Source: Tsukamurella sp. PLM1 (GTDB taxonomy: Bacteria; Actinomycetota; Actinomycetes; Mycobacteriales; Mycobacteriaceae). From it: 64,000 bases of DNA. The notes beneath the pieces are model-generated. The model was given only the letters and a program-made list of their open reading frames with translations, had not been told where the DNA came from and did not search any database. The stretch's first letter is position 1, and each line of letters opens with the position of its first letter. Below are positions 49,827 through 57,809 of this stretch, piece by piece. Location: contig NZ_AP025688.1 of NCBI RefSeq assembly GCF_023168325.1, forward strand, positions 124,001 through 188,000, read 5' to 3'. A program made the position numbers and the translations under genes.

Positions 49827-51278
49827 ATGGGAATCACTGCAATCGCCACGGCGGCGTACATCGTCGCCTCGCTGCTGTTCATCCTGTCGCTGGCGGGCCT
49901 GTCCAAGCACGAGACCTCGAAGAGCGGCCTGACCTACGGCATCGTCGGTATGGCGCTCGCGTTGGTCGCGACCATCGCTCTCGCTGTCCAGCACATCTTC
50001 GACCTTGATGATCTCGACCTGCAGTGGCTGCCGGTCGTGCTGATGGCCGGCGCCATCGCGATCGGCGCCGTGATCGGCCTCTGGCGGGCGCGCATCGTCG
50101 AGATGACGGGCATGCCCGAGCTGATCGCGCTGCTGCACTCGTTCGTGGGTCTCGCGGCCGTGCTCATCGGCTGGAACGGCGCCCTCGGCGGCCCGCACCT
50201 CGACGAGGTCGCGGCCGAGGACCACGGCGCGATGATCGGCATCCACTCGGCCGAGGTCGCGATCGGCATCTTCATCGGTGCGGTCACGCTGACCGGTTCG
50301 ATCGTCGCCAACCTGAAGCTGTCCGCGAAGATGAAGTCGGCGCCGCTGATGTTGCCCGGCAAGAACGTCATCAACGTCGGCTCGCTGGTCCTGTTCGCGG
50401 TGCTGACCGCGGTGTACGTGGCCCGTGATGCCAAGACCGACACCACGGGCTACATCCTGCTCGGCGTCATCACCGCGCTCGCCCTGTTCCTGGGCTGGCA
50501 CCTGGTGGCCTCGATCGGCGGCGGCGACATGCCGGTCGTGATCTCGATGCTCAACAGCTACTCCGGTTGGGCCGCGGCCGCGTCGGGCTTCCTGCTGGGC
50601 AACGACCTGTTGATCGTGACCGGCGCGCTCGTCGGCTCGTCGGGTGCGTACCTGAGCTACATCATGTGCAAGGCGATGAACCGCTCGTTCATCTCCGTCA
50701 TCGCGGGTGGCTTCGGCATCGAGGCCGGCCCGGCCGACGACAAGGACTACGGCGAGCACCGCGAGGTCAACGCCGAGCAGGTCGCCGAGCTGCTCACCGG
50801 CGCCAAGTCCGTGGTCATCACCCCGGGCTACGGCATGGCCGTGGCGCAGGCCCAGTACGGCGTGGCCGAGCTGACCAGCGAGCTGCGCAAGAAGGGCGTG
50901 AACGTCCGCTTCGGCATCCACCCCGTCGCCGGCCGGCTTCCGGGGCACATGAACGTGCTCCTCGCCGAGGCGAAGGTGCCGTACGACGTCGTGCTCGAGA
51001 TGGACGAGATCAACGACGATTTCCCCGAGACCGACGTGGTCCTGGTGATCGGTGCCAACGACACCGTGAACCCTGCCGCCTCGGAGGATCCGGGCAGCCC
51101 CATCGCGGGCATGCCGGTGCTCACCGTCTGGGAGGCCGAGAACGTGATCGTGTTCAAGCGGTCGATGGCCGCCGGTTACGCGGGCGTGCAGAACCCGCTG
51201 TTCTTCCGCGACAACTCGGCGATGCTCTTCGGTGACGCCAAGGACCGCGTGCAGGACATCCTCGCCGCGATGCACTGA
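49827..51278 (+). CDS. pntB: NAD(P) transhydrogenase, beta subunit
   Basis: Membrane and NADP(H)-binding subunit of the transhydrogenase, 483 residues, unbroken. Nine or so membrane helices start at [20 protein letters not shown] and include [20 protein letters not shown] and [20 protein letters not shown]. The C-terminal NADP domain has [60 protein letters not shown] and [19 protein letters not shown]. It is co-transcribed with pntA and followed by a very strong terminator. Only a few bases separate the genes, so the 1:1 subunit ratio is probably set by coupling. Confidence 0.95.
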   Translation: MGITAIATAAYIVASLLFILSLAGLSKHETSKSGLTYGIVGMALALVATIALAVQHIFDLDDLDLQWLPVVLMAGAIAIGAVIGLWRARIVEMTGMPELIALLHSFVGLAAVLIGWNGALGGPHLDEVAAEDHGAMIGIHSAEVAIGIFIGAVTLTGSIVANLKLSAKMKSAPLMLPGKNVINVGSLVLFAVLTAVYVARDAKTDTTGYILLGVITALALFLGWHLVASIGGGDMPVVISMLNSYSGWAAAASGFLLGNDLLIVTGALVGSSGAYLSYIMCKAMNRSFISVIAGGFGIEAGPADDKDYGEHREVNAEQVAELLTGAKSVVITPGYGMAVAQAQYGVAELTSELRKKGVNVRFGIHPVAGRLPGHMNVLLAEAKVPYDVVLEMDEINDDFPETDVVLVIGANDTVNPAASEDPGSPIAGMPVLTVWEAENVIVFKRSMAAGYAGVQNPLFFRDNSAMLFGDAKDRVQDILAAMH

Positions 51279-51291
51279 TCGCGTGACGCCC

Positions 51292-51332
51292 TCGGGCCCG
51301 GCACCGTCTTCCCGACGGGGCCGGGCCCGAGT
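51292..51332 (+). terminator. Terminator hairpin after pntB
   Basis: A 12-bp outer stem, CTCGGGCCCGGC (51292-51303) with GCCGGGCCCGAG (51321-51332), and an inner CCGTC/GACGG stem with loop TTCC, 13 bases after the pntB stop. It also faces the convergent NAD(P)-binding gene. Confidence 0.85.
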
Positions 51333-51380
51333 CGTCTCCAGGTCGGGGCTTCGCGCGCCATCTGCGGCGCCGCGGGCGGT

Positions 51381-52033
51381 TCAGTCGCGCCAAGCCCCTC
51401 GATCGCTTGGGAGCCGTCGGTGAAGGGCAGGTCCTTCCCGACGGTGTCCGGCCGGTCCAGCACCGAAGCAGCCACGAGTGCGACGTTCGCGCGCGACGTT
51501 CCCGGATTGTCCGCGGCGCGCACGGCCGCGGGATCCACCCGCCCCGTGGGCTCGTCGAGCGTGAGGCGGCCGGGCATGAGGACGGTCCAGTCCAGGTCGG
51601 AGGCGCGCAGGGCGACGTCGGCGGCGGCCTTCGCCTCCGCGTAGGCGAAGAAGGAGTCCGTTTCCGGGACGCCGTGGTCCGGGGCGGCGCCCAAGTAGGA
51701 GACCATCACGTAGCGCCGCACCCCGGCCGACTCGGCGGCCTGGATCGAGCGGATCGCCGCGTCGCGGTCCACCGCGTAGGTGCGCGCCGGGTTCCCGCCG
51801 CCCGCCCCGGCGGAGAACACCACCGCGTCCGCACCCACGAGCGCCGCCGCGATCTCGTCCTTCGACGCGTTCTCCACGTCCAGCACCAGCGGCGTCGCCC
51901 CTGTCTCGGCGACCTCCGCCGCGTGCTCGGGGTTGCGGATCCACGACGTCACCGCGTCGCCCCGCGAGCTGAGGATCCGCGCCAGGATGAGCGCGATCTT
52001 GCCGTGTCCACCGATGATCGTGACAGCTGCCAT
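51381..52033 (-). CDS. NAD(P)-binding atypical SDR-like protein
   Basis: Atypical short-chain dehydrogenase / NmrA-like protein of about 217 residues: MAAVTIIGGHGKIALILARI (a GxGxxx-type nucleotide fold), ADAVVFSAGAGGGNPARTYA, GVRRYVMVSYLGAA, SDLDWTVLMPGRLTLDEPTG and TSRANVALVAASVLDRPD. Such proteins often act as NAD(P)H sensors or weak reductases. The frame probably changes near 51390, since the family should end near EGLARD and a stop occurs at 51381 in the adjacent frame. The open frame would otherwise run into the terminator region. It converges on pntB. Substrate unknown. Confidence 0.78.
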
Positions 52034-52103
52034 GCATTCCAACGTACGCGTCTCGACGTGTGCGGGATTCTGCCCGCTCAGCGGCGACGATCCCGCACAG
52101 ACG

Positions 52104-52715
52104 TCAGCCGCCGAGGGGCATGGTCGCGAGCCGCAGGGCCAGGAGCAGGAGGAGTGCACCGATCCCGAGGTTGATCGCCCGCCACACCCCTGGCCGGCCG
52201 AGCACGCCCGACAGCCGACGCGCGCCGAATCCCAGGAGGCAGAACCACGCGACACTCGCCACGGCGGCGCCGGCGGCGAACCACCAGCGGTCGGCGGCGT
52301 ACCGCGTCGACGCCGAACCGAGCAGAAGCACCGTGTCCAGGTAGACGTGCGGGTTCAGCCAGGTCAGCGCGAGAACCCCGGCCACGACGGCCGCGACGGA
52401 GGCACCGCCGTCGCCGCCCGCGACGAGTCCTGCGGACCGGCGCGCCGACCACAGCGACCGCAGACCGTAGCCGGCGAGCACCACGACGCCGGCCCACTTC
52501 ACCAGTTCCAGGAGCACCGGACGGCCGGACACCGCGGCCCCCAGGCCGGCCACCCCGGCGCAGATCAGCACGACGTCCGAGGCGATGCACACCGCCACGA
52601 CCGCGCCGAGCCCACGGCCTCGAACGCCCACCTGGAGGATGTACGCGTTCTGCGCGCCGATCGCCACGATCAGCGAGAGCCCGAGTCCGAGGCCGGCGAG
52701 GAGCGCGGAGGTCAC
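52104..52715 (-). CDS. lysE: LysE/ArgO-type basic amino acid exporter
   Basis: Membrane exporter of 203 residues with about six helices: MTSALLAGLGLGLSLIVAIG, AQNAYILQVGVRGRGLGAVV, VLALTWLNPHVYLDTVLLLG and WFAAGAAVASVAWFCLLGFG. The AQNA and WLNPHVYLDT motifs are hallmarks of LysE/ArgO exporters of lysine and arginine. It is divergent from a LysR-type gene, the same arrangement as lysE-lysG in Corynebacterium, so it is probably induced by LysG with lysine or arginine. The 70-nt shared control region is AT-rich. Confidence 0.9.
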   Translation of the reverse strand: MTSALLAGLGLGLSLIVAIGAQNAYILQVGVRGRGLGAVVAVCIASDVVLICAGVAGLGAAVSGRPVLLELVKWAGVVVLAGYGLRSLWSARRSAGLVAGGDGGASVAAVVAGVLALTWLNPHVYLDTVLLLGSASTRYAADRWWFAAGAAVASVAWFCLLGFGARRLSGVLGRPGVWRAINLGIGALLLLLALRLATMPLGG

Positions 52716-52785
52716 GGCGACGACGCTAGGTCGCGCAGTATATTAGCGCCAATACGAGATTGCGATCTCCCATTAGAATCACTTC
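52716..52785. promoter_or_regulatory. Divergent lysE-lysG control region
   Basis: A 70-nt AT-rich gap containing AGTATATTAGCGCCAATACG and CTCCCATTAGAATCACTTC. GTAT-N10-ATAC (about 52738-52755) is a short dyad suited to a LysR-type tetramer, with TATATT and TAGAAT as -10 candidates for the two directions. Binding by the adjacent LysG is inferred from gene order. Confidence 0.5.
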
Positions 52786-53658
52786 ATGCTGAGCGGGCAT
52801 CATCTGGAGACCCTCGTCGCGGTGGTCGAGGAGGAGAGCTTCGGCGGCGCGGCCGCCCGGCTGCGCATCACGCAGTCGGCCGTCAGCCAGCGGATCCGCG
52901 CGCTGGAACAGCAGGTGGGACACGTCGTCGTCACCCGCGAGGGCCCGTGCCGGCCCACGGCGCAGGGCGAGGTGCTGCTCGGCCTCGCCCGCGGGGTCGC
53001 CTCGCTCGAGGCCGATGCGCTGGGCCGGCTCGCGGGCGGGGCACCGTCGGCCGTGCTGGACGTGGGCGTGAACGCGGACTCGCTCGCCACCTGGTTCCGC
53101 GACGTGATCGACGCGGTGGCCGCGCTGCCCGACGGTCCGCTGCTGCGCCTCGTCGTCGACGACGAGCACCACACCGCGGGCCTGCTCCGCGCCGGCTCGG
53201 TGCTCGGCGCGATCACGACCGACCCGGAACCGGTGCAGGGCTGCGCCGTCGAGTACCTCGGCACCATGCGGTACCTGCCGGTGTGCGCGCCCGCGTACGC
53301 CGAGCGGTGGCGCTCCGGCGGGCGCTGGCCCTGGCGGGAGATGCCCGTCGTGCAGTTCGACCTGCGCAAGGACGAGCTGCAGACCAAGGTGCTCCACCGC
53401 CGCGGCATCAGGGAGTCGCCACCGATGCACCGGATCCCGTCGTCGGAGGCCTTCACGTACGCCGTCCGGGCAGGGCTCGGGTGGGGCAGCCTGCCCGAGG
53501 CCGACCTCGGCGACGCCCTCGACCGCGGCGCGCTGATCCGGCTCACGGACGACGTCGTCGACGTGAAGCTCTACTGGCAGTCCTGGCGGCTGCACACCCG
53601 CGCCACGGAGCGACTCGCCGACGCCGTCCACGCCGCCGCGGCGGTCCACCTGCGCTGA
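52786..53658 (+). CDS. lysG: LysR-family regulator (LysG/ArgP type)
   Basis: LysR-type regulator, 290 residues. The winged-helix N-terminus is LSGHHLETLVAVVEEESFGG with AAARLRITQSAVSQRIRALE. The effector domain includes VLDVGVNADSLATWFRDVID, LRLVVDDEHHTAGLLRAGSV, GAITTDPEPVQGCAVEYLGT, MRYLPVCAPAYAERW and SEAFTYAVRAGLGWGSLPEA. These match the ArgP/LysG subgroup, which senses lysine, arginine or histidine and activates a LysE/ArgO exporter. It is divergent from that exporter gene. No frameshift is seen. Confidence 0.9.
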   Translation: MLSGHHLETLVAVVEEESFGGAAARLRITQSAVSQRIRALEQQVGHVVVTREGPCRPTAQGEVLLGLARGVASLEADALGRLAGGAPSAVLDVGVNADSLATWFRDVIDAVAALPDGPLLRLVVDDEHHTAGLLRAGSVLGAITTDPEPVQGCAVEYLGTMRYLPVCAPAYAERWRSGGRWPWREMPVVQFDLRKDELQTKVLHRRGIRESPPMHRIPSSEAFTYAVRAGLGWGSLPEADLGDALDRGALIRLTDDVVDVKLYWQSWRLHTRATERLADAVHAAAAVHLR

Positions 53659-53698
53659 TCCCGCGTGTCTCCGGCGCAGCGCGGGTACCTTGGCGCTC

Positions 53699-55185
53699 AT
53701 GCCGGATCATCCAGCGCCGCACCCGCTCCGCACGCTCCACGAGGGGCTCAGCGACCTCGACCGTCGGCTCTTCGACGCCGTCGCGGTCTCGCCGAGCCCG
53801 CTGCTCGACCTCACCATGCGCCCGCTGTCGGCGGCGGCCGATCACTCGAAGCTGTGGATGGTGCTGGCAGTGGGCATGGGTGGGCTGGGTGGCCTGTCGT
53901 CGCGCCGCGGCGCGGTTCGCGGCGTCGCGACGCTCGCCGTCACGAGCCTCATCGTGAACCAGGGGCTCAAGCGGATCTACCCGCGCGGCCGCCCCGTGCA
54001 CGACGGTGTGCCGGTCAAGCGCGCCCGCCGTCAGCCCACGTCGACGTCCTTCCCGTCCGGGCACTCCGCAGCCGCGGCGGCCTTCGCGATCGGCGTGGGG
54101 TTGGAGAACCGTACCGCGGGATACGCGCTCGCGTGCCTGGCCGGGGCGGTGGGCTTCTCCCGGATCGCCACCGGCGCCCACTACCCCGGCGACGTGCTTG
54201 CCGGGTTCGCCGTCGGCGCTGGCGTCGCGGTCGCGGGCGCCCGCCTCGTGCCGCCCGTCGACGACAGCCGCACCATGACCCCGGAGCCCACCGTCGAGCG
54301 GATCACCACCGACCCGGACGGTGCCGGCCTCGTCGTCGTGCTCAACCCCGCGTCGGGCGACGGCACCGGGACCCGCGTGGCCGAGGAGATCCGCCGGGAC
54401 CTCCCGAAGGCCGAGATCGTGGAACTCACCGAGGATTCCGACATCGACGCCGTCGCGGCGGACGCCGTGGCTCGGGCGGAGTTCCTCGGCGTCGCGGGCG
54501 GCGACGGCACCGTCGCGACTCTCGCCGCGCACGCCGTCGCGGCGGGCACGCCCCTCGCGGTCTTCCCCGCGGGCACCTTCAACCACTTCGCGAAGGACAT
54601 CGGCTCCGAAACGGTCGCCGCCGTGGTGGATTCGATCCGCAGCGGGCGCATCGCCCGTGTCGACGTGGTTTGGCTCAACGACGAGAAGCTCCTGCTCAAC
54701 ACCGCGAGCATCGGTGCCTACCCGGCGTTCGTCCGTGCCCGCACGCGGTACCAGCGGCGGCGCATCGGCCGGGTCACTGCGACGGTGCGCGCGCTGCGCC
54801 GAGTACTGCGCCACACCGCGCCGGTCTCGGTGCGGATCGAGGGCCGCCCGGTCACGGTCTCGTTCTTCTTCCTCGGGAACTCCATGTACGGCGCACCGAG
54901 TTTCGTACCCGGGCGCCGCACCCGGGTCGACGACGGCGTGCTCGACCTCCGGTACCTCGAGGGCGGGCACAGCAACGCGACGGCGCGGCTGTTCGGATCC
55001 TGGATCAGCGGTCGGATCCGCAACTCCCGGGTCTACCGCGAACTGCAGGCGCCCGTCGTCACCATCGAGGCGGACGAGCCCTTCCGGGTGGCCCACGACG
55101 GCGAGGCGGGGAACTGCACACCCGCGCCCGCTTCCGGGTCGACTACCGCGCGCTCCGCGTCTTCGGCACCAGCACGACCCGCTGA
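53699..55185 (+). CDS. Bifunctional PAP2 phosphatase / diacylglycerol kinase-family protein
   Basis: Two lipid-enzyme domains in one chain. Residues ~1-185 are a PAP2 phosphatase: NQGLKRIYPRGRP, STSFPSGHSAAAAAFAIG and SRIATGAHYPGDVLAGFAVG. Residues ~205-495 are a diacylglycerol kinase catalytic domain: VVVLNPASGDGTGTRVAEEI, FLGVAGGDGTVATLAAHAVA, AVFPAGTFNHFAKDIG and LNTASIGAYPAFV. The pair could recycle phosphatidate and diacylglycerol, or act on a polyprenyl phosphate. The frame changes near 55118, 20 codons before the end (to RFRVDYRALRVFGT). ATG 53699 is preferred to TTG 53690. It converges on the protease gene, 1 base apart. Confidence 0.87.
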
Positions 55186-55186
55186 G

Positions 55187-56017
55187 TCAGCGCGTCCCCA
55201 TCAGGGTGATCCGGTTCGCCGTCATGTCGTCGGCGATGAGTGTGCCGGTGCCGCCGCCGGTTCCAGTGCCGTCCGTGCGGGTGTGCACGCTGTTGACCAC
55301 GCCGACGGCGGTGAAGGAACCGTCGGGCCACTTCGCGTACACCGGGCCGCCCGAGTCCCCCTCGATGGCGGGGATGCCGGCCCAGGTGACCCGGGACCGG
55401 TCCACGGAGTCGAGGACGCCGCAGTGGCGGCCCGTGCGGGCGCCCACGATGCAGATCTCGGGACGGCCGGCGCGTAGCTCCTCCGCGGTGCTGTACCCGG
55501 TGACCTTGCCGATCGCCGCGGCCTCGGGGCGCACGTTCTCGCCCTGCACCTGGATGATCGCGATGTCCTGGCCCCGTGCGGTTCTCGTGGCCTTGATGTA
55601 CTCGCCGAACGGCACGTTGCGGCCGCCGGAGGTGAGATAGCGGGCCACGGGCGTCACCGTCGGCCGCGCCTGCCGCGCGAGTTCCGCGCAGTGGCCGGCC
55701 GTGAACGCGACGACCTGGCCGCCGGGGTAGCGCCCGAAGAAGCCGAGCGTGCACACGCTCGCGTAGACGCCGAACGGGTCGGCGTACGTGGTGATCCCGG
55801 CCCCGGTGGTGGGCAGCGGCGCCACCGCGGCCGGGCGCTCGGGCGCGACCACGGGGTACGGGGACACGATCGGCGTGGTCACCACCACCGTGGAGGGCGA
55901 CGGTGCCTCCGGCACCACCCGGTCGTCCTGTTGGATCACCTCGCATCCGGCGAGCAGCGTTGCCGCGGCGACCCCCGTGAGAACGCCCGCGGTCGAGGCA
56001 GGATGGCGGCGACGCAC
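55187..56017 (-). CDS. Secreted trypsin-like (S1) serine protease lipoprotein
   Basis: A chymotrypsin-fold protein of 276 residues with an export signal: VRRRHPASTAGVLTGVAAAT, then LLAGCEVIQQDD, a lipobox with Cys at about residue 25. A Pro/Val/Ala linker follows. The catalytic His is in VAFTAGHCAELARQA, the Asp is probably in RGQDIAIIQVQGE and the Ser in AIEGDSGGPVYAKWPDG. Cys pairs (SVCTLGFFG, GRHCGVLDS) could form disulfides. GTG 56017 begins just after the stop of the P1 peptidase (TGA-CG-GTG), so the two are coupled. Its protein target in the envelope is unknown. Confidence 0.85.
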   Translation of the reverse strand: MRRRHPASTAGVLTGVAAATLLAGCEVIQQDDRVVPEAPSPSTVVVTTPIVSPYPVVAPERPAAVAPLPTTGAGITTYADPFGVYASVCTLGFFGRYPGGQVVAFTAGHCAELARQARPTVTPVARYLTSGGRNVPFGEYIKATRTARGQDIAIIQVQGENVRPEAAAIGKVTGYSTAEELRAGRPEICIVGARTGRHCGVLDSVDRSRVTWAGIPAIEGDSGGPVYAKWPDGSFTAVGVVNSVHTRTDGTGTGGGTGTLIADDMTANRITLMGTR

Positions 56018-56019
56018 CG

Positions 56020-56876
56020 TCAGGCCCGCGACCGGATGGCGTCGGCGACCGCGGTGATCGCGAGCGCCCGGACGACGTCGACCTTCGCCTCCACGGCGCC
56101 GGTCGCGGCCGAGATGAAGGCGTCGCCGTCGAAGCGGGTGTGCGGCGGGTCGATCGCGCGGGCGAGGCCGTCGTGCGCGCCCTGCGCGAGGATCAGGCAC
56201 TCGATCTTGGTGAGCTTCGCGTTGGTGATCACCACGCCGATCGTGGTGTTCTGCCGGTTGCCGCCGAAGGGCTCGTAATCGCCGAAATCGGCGGGACCGG
56301 CCTCGCCGGTGAGGATGTCGCCGAAGGCGTTCACGGCGCACAGCGCGCCCACGACGATCTCGCCCGCGCGGACCTCGGCGTACGCGAGGCCGGCGTCGTG
56401 CAGGTTCTCCAGGCCGCGGGCCTTGCCCGTGGTGGCGCCGGTGCCGGCGCCGATGAGGCCGTGCAGCTCGGCGTCGGCGCTCGCGGAAGCCGCTGCCGCG
56501 TAGCCGTTCTCGGCGGTCGGGCGGACCGTCGGATCGCCGACCATGAGGTCGAACAGGCCCAGGGTGGGGACGATGGGTACGCGGCCGGCGACGGTCTCGA
56601 CGCCCCGGCCCTCCTCCTCGAGGCGGCGCATCACCCCGTCGGCGCTGGCGAGGCCGAAGGCGGAGCCCCGGTGAGCACGGCGGCGTGGATCTCCTCGACG
56701 GAGCGCTCGGGGGAGAGCAGGTCGAACTCGCGGGAAGCGGGGGCGCCGCCGCGCACCTCCCCGGACCCGACGGTCCCGTCGGGGAAGGTCACGACGGTGC
56801 AGCCGGTGCGCGCGGCCGCGTCGGTGAAGTGGCCGACGCGGACGCCGGGGACGGTCACGCTCTGAACGACGGGCAT
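56020..56876 (-). CDS. P1-family (DmpA-like) peptidase
   Basis: Member of the self-processing DmpA/P1 aminopeptidase family, an N-terminal-nucleophile hydrolase. Seen are MPVVQSVTVPGVRVGHFTDA, RTGCTVVTFPDGTVGSGEVR, GGAPASREFDLLSPE and, after a frame change near 56665, VPIVPTLGLFDLMVGDPTVR, GLIGAGTGATTGKARGLENL, VGALCAVNAFGDIL and NRQNTTIGVVITNAKLTKI. The last block is the autoprocessing/nucleophile region, with Thr where many relatives have Ser. Joined length is about 285 residues. The frameshift looks like an indel in a GC run. It is followed at once by the secreted protease gene, suggesting a proteolytic pair. Natural substrate unknown. Confidence 0.85.
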
Positions 56877-56920
56877 GTCCCCAGGCTACGACGGTGCCGC
56901 CCGGCGCGGGTGCCGGCGGG

Positions 56921-57307
56921 TCAGGCGCGGGTGGGGGCGTACGCGGCCTCGTACGCGGCGCGCGTCGCGTCGCGTCGCTGGGCCACGGCGGGGTTCTCCA
57001 GCTCGGGGTCGAGGCCGTTCTTCTCCAGCCGGCGGGCGCGATTGGGGCGCATGTAGGCGGCGTTGTAGAAGGCGGCGAGCAGCGCGCCGAGCAACACCGT
57101 GGCGCCGCGCAGCGCCAGTGGGCCGGGGAGCAGCATGAGCAGCGCGTACACCGGGAGCACCGCGAACTGGCCGCGGATCAGGTGTCGCGCCGCCCAGGTG
57201 CGCCGGGTCAGGGTGCGGCGCACCCATTCCCGGTTCCGCTCCGGCAGCGATCCGGTGTAGACCCAGGCGAGGTAATGCAGGGGATCGGGACGGTGGACGG
57301 CGTTCAT
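56921..57307 (-). CDS. DUF5313-like membrane protein
   Basis: A 128-residue protein: MNAVHRPDPLHYLAWVYTGS, LPERNREWVRRTLTRRTWAA, two adjacent hydrophobic helices (FAVLPVYALLMLLPGPLALR, ATVLLGALLAAFYNAAYMRP), then a charged tail (RRLEKNGLDPELENPAVAQR). The pattern matches the actinobacterial DUF5313 family of unknown function. Its ATG overlaps the stop of the MarR gene upstream by 4 bases, so the two are co-transcribed and the protein is probably under that regulator's control. Confidence 0.75.
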   Translation of the reverse strand: MNAVHRPDPLHYLAWVYTGSLPERNREWVRRTLTRRTWAARHLIRGQFAVLPVYALLMLLPGPLALRGATVLLGALLAAFYNAAYMRPNRARRLEKNGLDPELENPAVAQRRDATRAAYEAAYAPTRA

Positions 57308-57762
57308 CGGGACTCCTTCAATGCGCCTGCGGCGAGCGCTTTGGCGTTGACGGTGGTGAGCACGCGGTGCAGGTCCTCGAGTTCGTCGAGGCTCGCGCCT
57401 AGGGCCTCGATCACGGCGGGCGGCACGGCGAGGGCCTGTTCGCGCAGGTCGCGGCCGGCAGCGGTGAGCTCGACGTCGATCCGGCGCTCGTCGTCGGCGG
57501 CGCGGCCGCGGGTCACGAGGCCCTGGGTCTCGAGCCGCTTGAGCAGCGGGCTCAGCGTGGGCGAATCCAGCTGCAGCGCCTCGGCGATCCCCTTCACCGA
57601 CCGCGGCGACTCCTCCCACAGCGCCAGCATCACGAGGTACTGGGGGTGGGTGAGGCCCATGGGCGCCAGGATCGGCCGGTACACCGACAGCACCGCGCGG
57701 TTGGCGACGGCCAGCGCGAAGCACACCTGGCGTTCCAGGGAGAGCGGATCGGGGTCTGTCAT
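57304..57762 (-). CDS. MarR-family regulator, OhrR-like
   Basis: Winged-helix regulator of 152 residues: LSLERQVCFALAVANRAVLS, GLTHPQYLVMLALWEESPRS, VKGIAEALQLDSPTLSPLLK and RLETQGLVTRGRAADDERRI. The Cys in RQVCFALAVANR sits where OhrR proteins have their peroxide-reactive Cys, so a thiol-based response to organic peroxides is plausible. No ohr gene is adjacent; the coupled gene is a DUF5313 membrane protein. An inverted repeat (57784-57808) just upstream is the likely autoregulatory operator. Confidence 0.82.
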   Translation of the reverse strand: MTDPDPLSLERQVCFALAVANRAVLSVYRPILAPMGLTHPQYLVMLALWEESPRSVKGIAEALQLDSPTLSPLLKRLETQGLVTRGRAADDERRIDVELTAAGRDLREQALAVPPAVIEALGASLDELEDLHRVLTTVNAKALAAGALKESR

Positions 57763-57783
57763 GCCGCGACGTTAGCAGATTAG

Positions 57784-57808
57784 TAGTGCACGAATCAATA
57801 GTGCACTA
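57784..57808. promoter_or_regulatory. MarR/OhrR-type operator TAGTGCAC-N9-GTGCACTA
   Basis: A perfect 8-bp inverted repeat (57784-57791 and 57801-57808) with an AT-rich 9-bp centre lies 22 bases upstream of the OhrR-like start and ends 1 base before the ligD stop codon. Its size and position fit self-repression by the adjacent MarR-family protein (inference). Confidence 0.7.
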
Positions 57809-57809
57809 A

